Below are positions 26,841-34,342 of a stretch of 64,000 bases of DNA, piece by piece. The notes below the pieces were generated by a model. The model made no database searches, was not told where the DNA came from, and worked only from the letters and a program-made list of their open reading frames with translations. The stretch covers positions 85,893-149,892 of the forward strand of contig JAXLZK010000004.1 in NCBI GenBank assembly GCA_046350935.1, written 5' to 3'. The position numbers and the translations under genes are program-made. How positions within the stretch are numbered: position 1 is the first letter of the stretch; each line of letters opens with the position of its first letter. The DNA comes from Nitrobium sp046350935. GTDB taxonomy: Bacteria; Nitrospirota; Thermodesulfovibrionia; Thermodesulfovibrionales; Dissulfurispiraceae.

Positions 26841-27241
26841 TGAAGAAATATATTTCTCTTATACTATTACTTTTACCAGCTCTTTCCTATGGTGATATGG
26901 GGGACTTTGCAGAGGACTATCTTAGAGACATGGAAGTGAGAAGCGCTGCTGTTTTTTATTCTCAGTGTGAATCGAAGCCTAACGGTCAGTATACAGCTAC
27001 TTTGATTTTTGAGGCAGGGAGCACAAGAGGGCTGCTAATAGAGAGAAAGGATAAAACAGTCGTAAACTTAGCGACAGTGATGCTCGGGGAAAAAGGGCTG
27101 ACAATTGAAGAGACGCACGGAGGAGTCTATACATATGACAGGGTTAAGAAACTTGTTGATGAATTGGCGGGCTATAATTTCATATTTCTTTCACCACTAA
27201 GGGTGAAGGCATTGGAAAGTAGCAGAACTAACAATGTCTGA
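26837..27241 (+). CDS. Putative periplasmic immunity protein for RHS tip 1
   Basis: A 134-residue protein with a clear Sec signal peptide (MMKKYISLILLLLPALSYG), so the mature protein is periplasmic. It overlaps the toxin tip by 4 nt. It has one Cys and a mixed alpha/beta pattern and belongs to no family I recognise. Immunity function is inferred from position, size and low GC content; the signal peptide matches a tip acting on the cell wall. Confidence 0.65.
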   Translation: MMKKYISLILLLLPALSYGDMGDFAEDYLRDMEVRSAAVFYSQCESKPNGQYTATLIFEAGSTRGLLIERKDKTVVNLATVMLGEKGLTIEETHGGVYTYDRVKKLVDELAGYNFIFLSPLRVKALESSRTNNV

Positions 27242-27723
27242 ACGAACTCGCCATGATAAAGCTACTCCTTTTTTCTCACCTTCTCGACAAATGCCTTCAC
27301 ATCGCCCTGAAGGGACAGAGCCAACAGTGTTCGGCACATCACTTGCTTAACACTATGAGACACCAGGAAGCTTTTTGGGATAACGGAAGAGAGAGTTTTA
27401 TATTGTAAATGCAAGTGCCTGTAGATGTAGCCAGTAAGCTGTTTCGAGTTGGCCTGATATGCTTTTTGGTTTTACTTATGTTTGGCTGCAAACCGAAAAA
27501 TCAGAGTGAATTATATGGGACGTACATCGCCGATTACGATATTGCGAAGGAAAAACTCACTCTTAATAAAGACGGGACCTTTGTTCAGGAGGTAACGCTT
27601 AAGGCAATTTCTAAGATTGATGTGATGGAGTAGCCCCCGTATAAAGCGGACACTGTCGACAACGCACATAGGTTGTAGTACAAGCGGTAGGGATAGTACT
27701 ATAACCAGGAGGGGAGGCAGTGT

Positions 27724-28101
27724 ATGGAACGCATAGAAGTGATTGCTTCGGTACAGAGGAGACGGCACTGGAGCGCCGAGGAAAAGAGGGAAATGGTGCA
27801 GGAATCTGAGCAGCCCGGCATGAGTGTCTCTGCCGTGGCCAGAAAATACGGCATTCATCCCAATCAGCTTTTCAAATGGCGCCGTCTTATGCAGGAAGGA
27901 GCGTTGTCGGCCGTGGGGTCGGAAGAAGCAGTGGTACCCCTCTCTGAGGTAAAGGTGCTAAAGGCGAAGGTACGGGAACTAGAGAGGCTTCTGGGGCGAA
28001 AGACGATGGAAGCGGAGATATTGAAAGAGGCCATCGAACTTGCGCGTGAAAAAAAACTGCTCTTGCGCTCTCCCTTGCCCGGCAAGGAGGATATCCGGTG
28101 A
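27724..28101 (+). CDS. IS3-family transposase OrfA
   Basis: A 125-residue DNA-binding half of an IS2-like transposase. It has an HTH (SAVARKYGIHPNQLFKWRRL) and a leucine-zipper region (VKVLKAKVRELERLLGRKT). It overlaps orfB by 4 nt (start GTG 28098), the arrangement used for programmed frameshifting to the OrfAB fusion. Confidence 0.9.
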   Translation: MERIEVIASVQRRRHWSAEEKREMVQESEQPGMSVSAVARKYGIHPNQLFKWRRLMQEGALSAVGSEEAVVPLSEVKVLKAKVRELERLLGRKTMEAEILKEAIELAREKKLLLRSPLPGKEDIR

Positions 28102-28937
28102 ATGCCATAGCCCAGGCACTCGGGGTATCCCGTTCAGTACTGTATGAGCCGAAGGAGGGCAGCAGAAAGAAGTAGGGCACAAAAGCAGAGGATGCATTCT
28201 ACGTACCTCTTATTCACGACATCATAGAGAAGAGGCCGACGTATGGATACCGGAGGGTGACGGCGATCCTCAACCGCATGCTCCGGCGTGAAGGAAAGTC
28301 TCCGGTGAACCACAAGCGTCTGTACCGCATCATGAGGGCGCATGATCTGCTCCTTCAAAAACACACGGGCAAACCGGTCCGTACCCATGAGGGCAGCATA
28401 CGCACCCTGAGGAGCAATGAGCGGTGGTGTTCAGACGTGCTGGAGATAGCCTGTGACAGTAGCGAACGAGTGCGGGTAGCCTTTAGCCTGGACTGCTGTG
28501 ACCGTGAGGTGATAGGGTATGTGGCCACCACCGGGGGGATCACCTCTGAGATGATACAGGACCTGATGGTGGAATCTGTGGAGGGGCGGTTTGGGGAGGC
28601 ACTGCACCCACCTCATCCTGTTGAGTGGCTCAGTGACAACGGTTCTCCGTATACCGCCCTGGAGACGAGGCGGATGGGGAAGCTCCTGGGGCTTCGGGTC
28701 TGTACCACACCGGCCTACAGCCCAGAGTCAAACGGCATGGCGGAATCCTTTGTAAAGACGTTCAAGCGGGACTATGTGGGAGTGCATGGGGCTAGGGACG
28801 CTCGCTCTCTGCTGCAGAATCTGCTGGAATGGTTTGAGGACTACAATGAGAATCATCCCCATAAGGGGCTGAAGATGATGTCTCCTCGGGAGTTCAGGAG
28901 GCAAACGAAAAGTAAGTTAGAGGTGTGTCCGGTTTAG
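28098..28937 (+). pseudogene. IS3-family transposase OrfB with an in-frame stop
   Basis: The catalytic integrase half. The frame opens at GTG 28098 (NAIAQALGVSRSVLYE), meets TAG at 28173-28175, and then runs open through RPTYGYRRVTAIL to the end. The DDE triad is intact: Asp in WCSDVLEI, Asp in WLSDNGSPY, Glu in NGMAESFVKTF. The stop should inactivate it unless it is an error. Confidence 0.85.
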
Positions 28938-29296
28938 CAGGGGCAACTCCATGTGACGAAGGGTACTTGGACTTATGATCCTAAGACCGGTTATATATCT
29001 TTTGAAGAGAATTTTATGCTTGTTCTTGATGGCTTTAGAAAGTTGAACCCTGACTATGCTCATCCGAAGCGCGGAGGCGTTTCAGAACCCGCTGATAAAT
29101 ATTTCGGTTGTATTTTATTAGGAGCAGCAGAGGGGATTCTCTACAAGAAAGTTGATTGAGTGGCGGGTCTATTCAATTTAACTTCGCTCTCTTCTCCTCT
29201 CTTCTCAACGTCGATTTGCTTCTGCACCTCCAGTCCTTTAGCGGTGAACCGGTGCTCTGTGAGACAAGACGAAAGGGAAAGAAAGAGAAAAAGAAA

Positions 29297-29413
29297 GGGT
29301 CAGGCTTGAAAACATGAAATGAGGAGGAGAGTATAGCAAGGCAAACAAAAGGAGTCAGACTTGAAAATATGCTATAAGTGAGAATGATAGATTCGTATAT
29401 TCAAGCCTGACCC
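29297..29413. repeat. REP-like inverted and direct repeats
   Basis: GGGTCAGGCTTGAA (29297-29310) is perfectly inverted as TTCAAGCCTGACCC (29400-29413). Between them, GAGTCAGACTTGAAAATAT (around 29352-29370) is a degenerate direct copy of the left arm. The stretch separates the split lipoprotein gene from the RHS duplicate and ends about 12 bp before the duplicate begins. Confidence 0.75.
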
Positions 29414-29424
29414 ATGATCACACA

Positions 29425-29953
29425 CAGGAAGGAGGCGGAAAAGAACATCGGGAGGATCACGGAGGCGCTCAAGGAGCTCAGCGAAGTGTCCGCTGACGTG
29501 GACTCCGTCAGGACGAAGCTGGAGGAGCTCTTAAAGGTGTGGCAGGGCAATGGAGTGCCCTTCCCGAAGAGGGGAAGAAAGACAAGGAGGAGAAAGACAA
29601 GGAGAAGGGAAAGGAGCACTCCTCTTTGCTCAAGGGCAGGAAGTCGGTGCTGGTGGCCTCCCTGGGCTCTTTCGGGGTTGCTGGACGCAACGCCTGCAGA
29701 GGAAGCGATGTACTTCTACCATACCGATCATCTGGGGACGCCGATCCTGATGACGGATGAGAGGGGGAGAAGGTGTGGGAGGCGGAGTTCATGCCCTTCG
29801 GGGAGGCGTACTCGATCACCGGCACGGTAGGAAACAACTTCCGCTTTCCGAGCAGTACTACGATGAGGAGACGGGACTGCATCAGAACGGGAATAGGGAG
29901 TATAAAGCAGAGGTGGGGCGTTATATTGAAGGAGATCCGATTGGGTTTGCAGG
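29425..29953 (+). repeat. Duplicate of the RHS shell segment at 25825-26356
   Basis: A direct repeat of about 530 bp lying exactly 3,600 bp downstream of its partner and almost identical to it. The copies differ by scattered substitutions and a few single-base indels (for example one G missing near 29550). Homology ends at GGGTTTGCAGG, just where the tip-specific sequence begins. Confidence 0.95.
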
Positions 29954-30239
29954 AGGTGATGTGAACCTGTACCAATACGTCAGAGCGAACCCCGTGAACT
30001 TTATTGACCCTGATGGATTGAACCCTATAATTAACTTTCTAATAAGAAATGCAGACAAGATTATTCCGTTAGCCGATAAAGCCTTCAATGTTCTGAAGAA
30101 TCCTCCTGGGCCACCTAAGGTTGGAGAAACGATCAAGAATGCTGAAAAGTTGTGGGATAAATACCAGGAAGCAGTTGACAGAAACAGAGGGTATATGGGT
30201 GAAAAGAGGGCTGTACAAGGGTGTCATTCCGGAAAATAA
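29426..30239 (+). pseudogene. Orphan RHS shell fragment with toxin tip 2
   Basis: Coiled coil, HTDHLGTP core and shell end are copied from the main RHS gene but have no start codon or signal and are broken by frameshifts, including the same G-run break seen in the parent. From about 29950 the frame is open: DVNLYQYVRANPVNFIDPDGL, then a new tip NPIINFLIRNADKIIPLADKAF... of about 70 residues. Such displaced tips can recombine into the main gene through the shared shell segment. The tip is short for a toxin and may be truncated by a frameshift near 30200. No toxin family recognised. Confidence 0.75.
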
Positions 30240-30242
30240 AAA

Positions 30243-30944
30243 ATGAAACAAGGAGAGAAATTGCATCTTACGATGACCGATTCCGAGAGAAGCAAGCCGA
30301 TTATCAGAGATATTATTATCTCCATAATGGCTTTCTTTTTGGTGGGTACAGTGCTTTACATGGTACTCAAGCCTATCTCGTTTATTCCTCGTGAGATTCT
30401 TAATAATCTTTCTGTATTAGTTGCAATCATCATTGCAATATGCCTTCTGAATCAGAAGTACCCTCTGGATTGGCTATTGCGTTTCAATATTAAATTTGTA
30501 TCCATGTATGTCTTGCCCGCTCTGTTTGTTTGCCTTTTGATCTACACTCCGCGCATATGGTCAGACTATGCAGTAGCATCTCCCATCCCGCAGGAGTATA
30601 AGATATTTTCAGAACTTGGCTTTACATGGAAAATAATTTTTCTAGTTGATTTCTGCTTGCTTGGTCCGATAACAGAGGAGTTGTTTGCGAGAGGGTTTGT
30701 TTATCGAATTCTGAAAAATAGGTATAGCATCTTATGGGCGGTAGTAATTTCTTCAGTCGTGTTCCAAATACTTCATGGATTTTCTATATATATTCTTCTT
30801 AATCTACGGATTTTGCTGGTCAGCTTAGTCTTCACCTACGTTTATGAAAAGACCGGTACAGTATGGAGCAGCATAATTACTCATTCATTAAACAATGTCT
30901 TTTGGCTTGTATTCGTTTCTTTAAACGTACGACATATGCTTTAG
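30243..30944 (+). CDS. CPBP-family intramembrane metalloprotease (candidate immunity protein)
   Basis: Membrane protein of 233 residues with about seven helices and all three CPBP/Abi motifs: EExxxR at Glu145-Glu146-Arg150 (TEELFARG), His178 (FQILHGF) and HxxxN at His214-Asn218. It begins 3 nt after the stop of the orphan RHS tip. CPBP proteins give self-immunity in some bacteriocin loci, so it may protect against tip 2. This is inference. It is AT-rich like the tips, unlike the chromosome around it. Confidence 0.85.
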   Translation: MKQGEKLHLTMTDSERSKPIIRDIIISIMAFFLVGTVLYMVLKPISFIPREILNNLSVLVAIIIAICLLNQKYPLDWLLRFNIKFVSMYVLPALFVCLLIYTPRIWSDYAVASPIPQEYKIFSELGFTWKIIFLVDFCLLGPITEELFARGFVYRILKNRYSILWAVVISSVVFQILHGFSIYILLNLRILLVSLVFTYVYEKTGTVWSSIITHSLNNVFWLVFVSLNVRHML

Positions 30945-30974
30945 AGTGAGGTGTACAAAACGGGAAGACAAAAC

Positions 30975-31152
30975 GGGACGGTTCTCTTAGCCGGGATTGA
31001 GGAGGGGCAAGGGGCTGCACCTATGCCGAAGGGAGTGCAAGTAGCACCGAATGAATATGTCTACCATGTTTTGACGAGAGGGAATAATTGACAGAATGTG
31101 TTCAAGGACGAAGAGGATTTTGAGTGCTAAGCGAAGGAAATAGAACCGTCCC
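30975..31152. repeat. Inverted repeat flanking a REP-transposase remnant
   Basis: GGGACGGTTCT (30975-30985) is inverted as AGAACCGTCCC (31142-31152). The two arms enclose the truncated transposase at 31023-31130, as expected for REP/IS200-like units mobilised by Y1 transposases. Confidence 0.7.
31023..31130 (+). pseudogene. Remnant of a REP-associated tyrosine transposase (RAYT, Y1 family)
   Basis: Reads MPKGVQVAPNEYVYHVLTRG then NN-stop-QNVFKDEEDF and a second stop. This matches the N-terminus of RAYT/DUF1568 transposases (…HHVTQRGNNRQ.VF.D..D..). Only about 35 of some 200 residues remain and the Arg codon after GNN is TGA. Inactive. Confidence 0.75.
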
Positions 31153-31163
31153 ATTATTCTAAA

Positions 31164-31200
31164 CCGTCACCCCGGCTTAAAAGATCTGTCGGGATGACGG
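31164..31200 (-). terminator. Hairpin downstream of bioF
   Basis: CCGTCACCCCGGC (31164-31176) pairs imperfectly with GTCGGGATGACGG (31188-31200). On the minus strand it is followed by TTTAGAAT, a weak T tract. It lies 22 nt after the bioF stop and could also be a dispersed palindromic repeat. Confidence 0.5.
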
Positions 31201-31222
31201 CAGAAGAAAATACTCCCTGTAT

Positions 31223-32404
31223 TTATTTCCCTTTCCGTATCGCGGTCAGGGCATCGAGAAGCGTGTCGATGTCCCCGGGGGTGTGCCCGGCCGTGACAGT
31301 GAGGCGGATTCTCGGTTTCGTTACGGTCGGGGGGCGTATGGCCGGGGCATAGATATGGTGCTTCCTGAGCTGTTCAGCAAAGCGAACCGCCTCCCCGGAG
31401 CTTTCCATCGCGAGGGGAAGTATGGGGGTGCCGCTCTGCAGGGTATCGAATCCCGCTGCCAGTAAGCCCTTGTGAAGTCTCTCCCTGTTTTGCCACAGTC
31501 TCCCGACCCGGAACGGCTCTTCCCGTACGGTCCGCAGGGCTGCACGGGATGCGGCGACGACTGCGGCGGGAAGTGCCGTCGAAAAGATGAATCCCCGTGC
31601 GGTATTGACAAGCCATTGCACGGTATCCCTGTCCGCTGCGATGAAGGCGCCGAAGGAACCGAGGGCCTTAGAAAAGGTCCCCATCTGGAGTATCCAGGGT
31701 TCGGGCCTGATGTGGAAATGGGACAGCGCCCCCTTTCCGTCTCCCAGTACGCCGGTTCCGTGCGCATCATCTATATAAAGGAGCACACTATGGTCTCCTG
31801 ACCGGGCATTGTATCGTGCGCAGAGGGCATGGATCTCCCCGAGCGGGGCGATGTCTCCGTCCATGCTGAAGACCGTATCGGTGACGACGATGCTTCTTTT
31901 CCCTCCCTCGCTCTCCAGAAGCTCCGCAAGATGGTCTGCATCACCGTGGCGGTAGATGAAAGTCTTCGCCCTGCTCAGCCTGCATCCGTCGATGATGCTG
32001 GCGTGGTTCAACTCGTCGCTGAAAAGGGTGTCCCCTTCTCCTGCAAGGGAAGGGAGGGCGCCGGTATTCGCCGCGTATCCGGAATTGAAGACGAGGGCGG
32101 CCTCCGTACCTTTGAAGGCGGCTACCTCCCGCTCCAGCTCCCCGTGGTGAGAGGTGCCCCCCGCCAGGAGGCGCGACGCGCCCGCGCCGAAACCGAAAGC
32201 GTCCATGGCTTCCCTTGCGGCATGTACAAGGGCGCTGTGCCCGGAGAGCCCCAGGTAATCATTTGATGCGAAGTTGAGGAGCTCGCATCCGTCGATGACG
32301 ATGCGGGAAAGGTCCGCAGCGTGGGCCGGGAAAGTCTCACGGTCCCTGATGGACCTGAGGAGGTCCTTCTGCAGCAGCTCCCCGAGGCGGTGAGCAAACG
32401 TCAT
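31223..32404 (-). CDS. bioF: 8-amino-7-oxononanoate synthase (biotin biosynthesis)
   Basis: PLP-dependent alpha-oxoamine synthase of 393 residues joining pimeloyl thioester and alanine in biotin synthesis. Visible motifs are SNDYLGLSGH, SGYAANTGAL, the PLP-binding DDAHGTG, the catalytic Lys in GTFSKALGSFG and AIRPPTVTKPRIRLTV near the C-terminus, which is BioF rather than glycine C-acetyltransferase type. It stands alone; no other bio genes are in the window. It is divergent from mraZ. Confidence 0.93.
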   Translation of the reverse strand: MTFAHRLGELLQKDLLRSIRDRETFPAHAADLSRIVIDGCELLNFASNDYLGLSGHSALVHAAREAMDAFGFGAGASRLLAGGTSHHGELEREVAAFKGTEAALVFNSGYAANTGALPSLAGEGDTLFSDELNHASIIDGCRLSRAKTFIYRHGDADHLAELLESEGGKRSIVVTDTVFSMDGDIAPLGEIHALCARYNARSGDHSVLLYIDDAHGTGVLGDGKGALSHFHIRPEPWILQMGTFSKALGSFGAFIAADRDTVQWLVNTARGFIFSTALPAAVVAASRAALRTVREEPFRVGRLWQNRERLHKGLLAAGFDTLQSGTPILPLAMESSGEAVRFAEQLRKHHIYAPAIRPPTVTKPRIRLTVTAGHTPGDIDTLLDALTAIRKGK

Positions 32405-32501
32405 CTATTCCCCCCTTGACACAAGATATGGTATTTGCAAAAATTATTCGCTACATTATATTGAAGTATATGATAATATTGCTCTTTTCGTGTTTTTTTG
32501 C

Positions 32502-32560
32502 TTGACAACGCTCCTTCATTCTCCCTATTATGTGTGTGGAGAAAAGTGGTAAAAAGTGGA
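32502..32560 (+). promoter_or_regulatory. dcw promoter with three MraZ-type direct repeats
   Basis: Promoter TTGACA (32502-32507), 18-nt spacer, TATTAT (32526-32531). Just downstream, GTGGA (32536-32540), GTGGT (32546-32550) and GTGGA (32556-32560) repeat with exact 10-bp spacing; the last two are preceded by A-runs. This fits the MraZ operator pattern (TGGGN or AAAGTGK repeats). The third repeat merges with the mraZ RBS GGAGGAAA. Confidence 0.8.
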
Positions 32561-32573
32561 GGAAAGTTTCACG

Positions 32574-33029
32574 ATGACCTCTTTCCATGGAAAATATTAT
32601 TACACGCTTGACCCCAAGGGAAGACTTATCATTCCTGCTCCTCTTCGCGAGATAATTGCCAAAAAATACGATAATTCAAAAATATACATCACTAATGCCG
32701 CTTTTGACAAGTGTCTCCACCTCTACCCACTCGAAGAATGGAACCGCCTTGAAGAGAAGATACGGTCGATACCGAAGATGGATGCGGCGGTGCAGTTTTA
32801 TCTGAGACGGGTCGTCGCTTCGGCCCTGGAAGGAGAGATCGACAAGCAGGGGAGGATATTGATCCCCTACGAGCACCGGCAGGATGCGGGCATCGGCAGC
32901 GACGTGGTTATTGTCGGACAACTCGAGAAGATCGAGATATGGGACAGGGCCGGGTGGGATGCGGTCACCGACCCCGGGAAGATCGACGTGAAGGCGTATG
33001 CGACGGTGCTTGCGGGCTATGGGTTGTAG
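32574..33029 (+). CDS. mraZ: MraZ transcriptional regulator of the dcw cluster
   Basis: A 151-residue protein with two SpoVT/AbrB-like MraZ repeats (LDPKGRLIIPAPLREI; IDKQGRILIPYEHR). MraZ binds repeats upstream of its own gene and modulates the division operon. Start ATG at 32574 has GGAGGAAA 8 nt upstream; an in-frame GTG at 32556 lies inside the operator repeats and is rejected. Confidence 0.95.
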   Translation: MTSFHGKYYYTLDPKGRLIIPAPLREIIAKKYDNSKIYITNAAFDKCLHLYPLEEWNRLEEKIRSIPKMDAAVQFYLRRVVASALEGEIDKQGRILIPYEHRQDAGIGSDVVIVGQLEKIEIWDRAGWDAVTDPGKIDVKAYATVLAGYGL

Positions 33030-33098
33030 CGTGCGGTCCGGAACATATGCCCTACGGATGAAGGATGCGTCCTGCCGTCCCCTGAGGACCGGCACCGC

Positions 33099-33980
33099 AT
33101 GAGCGCTGAACCGATCCATGTCCCGGTCCTTGTACAGGAGGTCATGGAGATCCTGGCGGTCAGGGAAGAGGGGACGTATGTGGATGCGACCGTAGGCCTG
33201 GGAGGACATGCCGAGGAGCTCCTTTCGCGGCTCGGCCCCCACGGCAGACTTGCCGGCATCGACAGGGACGAAGACGCCCTCGGGCGGGCGCGGCAGCGGC
33301 TCGACGACAAAAGAGTCGTGCTGGCGCAGGGCGGCTTCTCCGGGATGGAGGGTCTGCTTGCGTCGCTGGGGATACGGGAGATCGACGGGTGTCTTTTCGA
33401 TCTCGGGGTCTCCATGATGCAGCTCAGGGAAAAGGAGCGCGGTTTCAGTTTTCTTTCTGAGGAGAGGCTGGACATGCGGATGGACAGGGGACAGGGACTG
33501 ACAGCCTGGGAGGTCGCTAACCGGTATCCTGAGAAGGAGCTCGAAAGGGTTCTGAGGGAATACGGCGAAGAGCCGTTTGCCCGCAGGATAGCCCGGGCGC
33601 TGGTGCAGCGCCGCAAAGAGAGGCCTATTGCCACCTGCGCCGAGCTGGCCGGGGTGGTGGCCGCAGTGTACGGCGGACGGGGGAAGACCCACCCCGCCAC
33701 AAGGACGTTTCAGGCCTTCAGGATCGAGGTGAACAGGGAGCTGGACGAGCTGAGGACCGGTCTTTCCTCGGCCCTGGCAATAATGAAGAGAGGGGGCAGG
33801 CTCTGCGTCATCTCGTATCATTCGCTGGAAGACAGGATCGTAAAGAATTTCATGCGGGACAATGCCAGGGAAGGGGTGGTGAGACTACTGACCCGGAAGC
33901 CCGTCGTCCCCGGCCTCGGGGAGACGAGGAGGAACCCCGCATCGAGGAGCGCAAAGCTGAGGGGGGCTGAAAGGGTATGA
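33099..33980 (+). CDS. rsmH: 16S rRNA (cytosine(1402)-N4)-methyltransferase
   Basis: RsmH (MraW), 293 residues, methylates N4 of C1402 in 16S rRNA with SAM. The N-terminus HVPVLVQEVMEIL, the SAM site DATVGLGGHAEELL and the C-terminal ISYHSLEDRIVKNFM are hallmarks. It overlaps ftsL by 4 nt. It lies in the conserved place after mraZ. Confidence 0.97.
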   Translation: MSAEPIHVPVLVQEVMEILAVREEGTYVDATVGLGGHAEELLSRLGPHGRLAGIDRDEDALGRARQRLDDKRVVLAQGGFSGMEGLLASLGIREIDGCLFDLGVSMMQLREKERGFSFLSEERLDMRMDRGQGLTAWEVANRYPEKELERVLREYGEEPFARRIARALVQRRKERPIATCAELAGVVAAVYGGRGKTHPATRTFQAFRIEVNRELDELRTGLSSALAIMKRGGRLCVISYHSLEDRIVKNFMRDNAREGVVRLLTRKPVVPGLGETRRNPASRSAKLRGAERV

Positions 33981-34324
33981 GGTACAGGAAGGAAAGCTTC
34001 TTCGTCCGTTTCCTGCGGTGGACGTCCGTTGCAGCGCTGCTCTTTTCGTTTTTCGCCATCGTCTGGCTCCGCTCCAGCGTCGTGTCGCTGGAGTACTCCC
34101 TGAGCCGGCTCGAAAAGAAGGAGAGGGACCTTGCCAGGGAGAAGAAAACGCTTGTCGCAGAGCGGGCGAACCTCCTCTATGTGGGGAGATTGGAGGCGGT
34201 GGCGGCCAACGGTTCCGGGTTCGTTTTCCCGGACAGGGCGAAAGTCGTGTATGTGAAGAAGGCGCCGAAAAAGGAGCCCTACGCGGTGGCGCTGACAATG
34301 CCCCGGGGAGAGGACCGTCAATGA
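33977..34324 (+). CDS. ftsL: FtsL-like cell-division protein
   Basis: A 115-residue bitopic protein: basic N-terminus, one membrane helix (about 15-32, VAALLFSFFAIVWL) and a periplasmic coiled coil (SLEYSLSRLEKKERDLAREK). FtsL sequences are poorly conserved; size, topology and position between rsmH and ftsI support the call. It would form a complex with FtsQ and activate FtsWI. Confidence 0.8.
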   Translation: MRYRKESFFVRFLRWTSVAALLFSFFAIVWLRSSVVSLEYSLSRLEKKERDLAREKKTLVAERANLLYVGRLEAVAANGSGFVFPDRAKVVYVKKAPKKEPYAVALTMPRGEDRQ

Positions 34325-34342
34325 GGAAGGGGCTGCGGTAGC

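Larger units (their letters stand above)
27625..28952 (+). mobile_element. IS3-family insertion sequence (IS2-like), 1,328 bp
   Basis: Imperfect terminal inverted repeats begin ATGGAGTAGCCCC on the left and, read inward, ATGGAGTTGCCCC on the right, extending through TAAA-CGGACAC. The element is flanked by the 3-bp direct repeat GTG. It contains overlapping orfA and orfB, as in IS3-family elements, and has inserted into a lipoprotein gene. Confidence 0.9.
27409..29159 (+). pseudogene. Small lipoprotein gene (candidate orphan immunity), split by an IS
   Basis: The left part (27409-27624) encodes a lipoprotein signal with lipobox LMFGC and then SELYGTYIADYDIAKEKLTLN-type sequence. The right part (28956-29159) continues KGTWTYDPKTGYISFEEN. 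Removing the IS and one copy of the 3-bp target duplication GTG (27622-27624, 28953-28955) joins them in frame into a 139-residue protein: ...SKIDV-TKGTW... So the interruption is clean and recent. Its position among RHS tips suggests a displaced membrane-anchored immunity gene, but the function is unknown. Confidence 0.8.

Noticed and set aside
27242..27408. Minus-strand coding remnant reading LQGDVKAFVEKVRKKE
   Set aside because: Too short and not assignable to any family; left unannotated.
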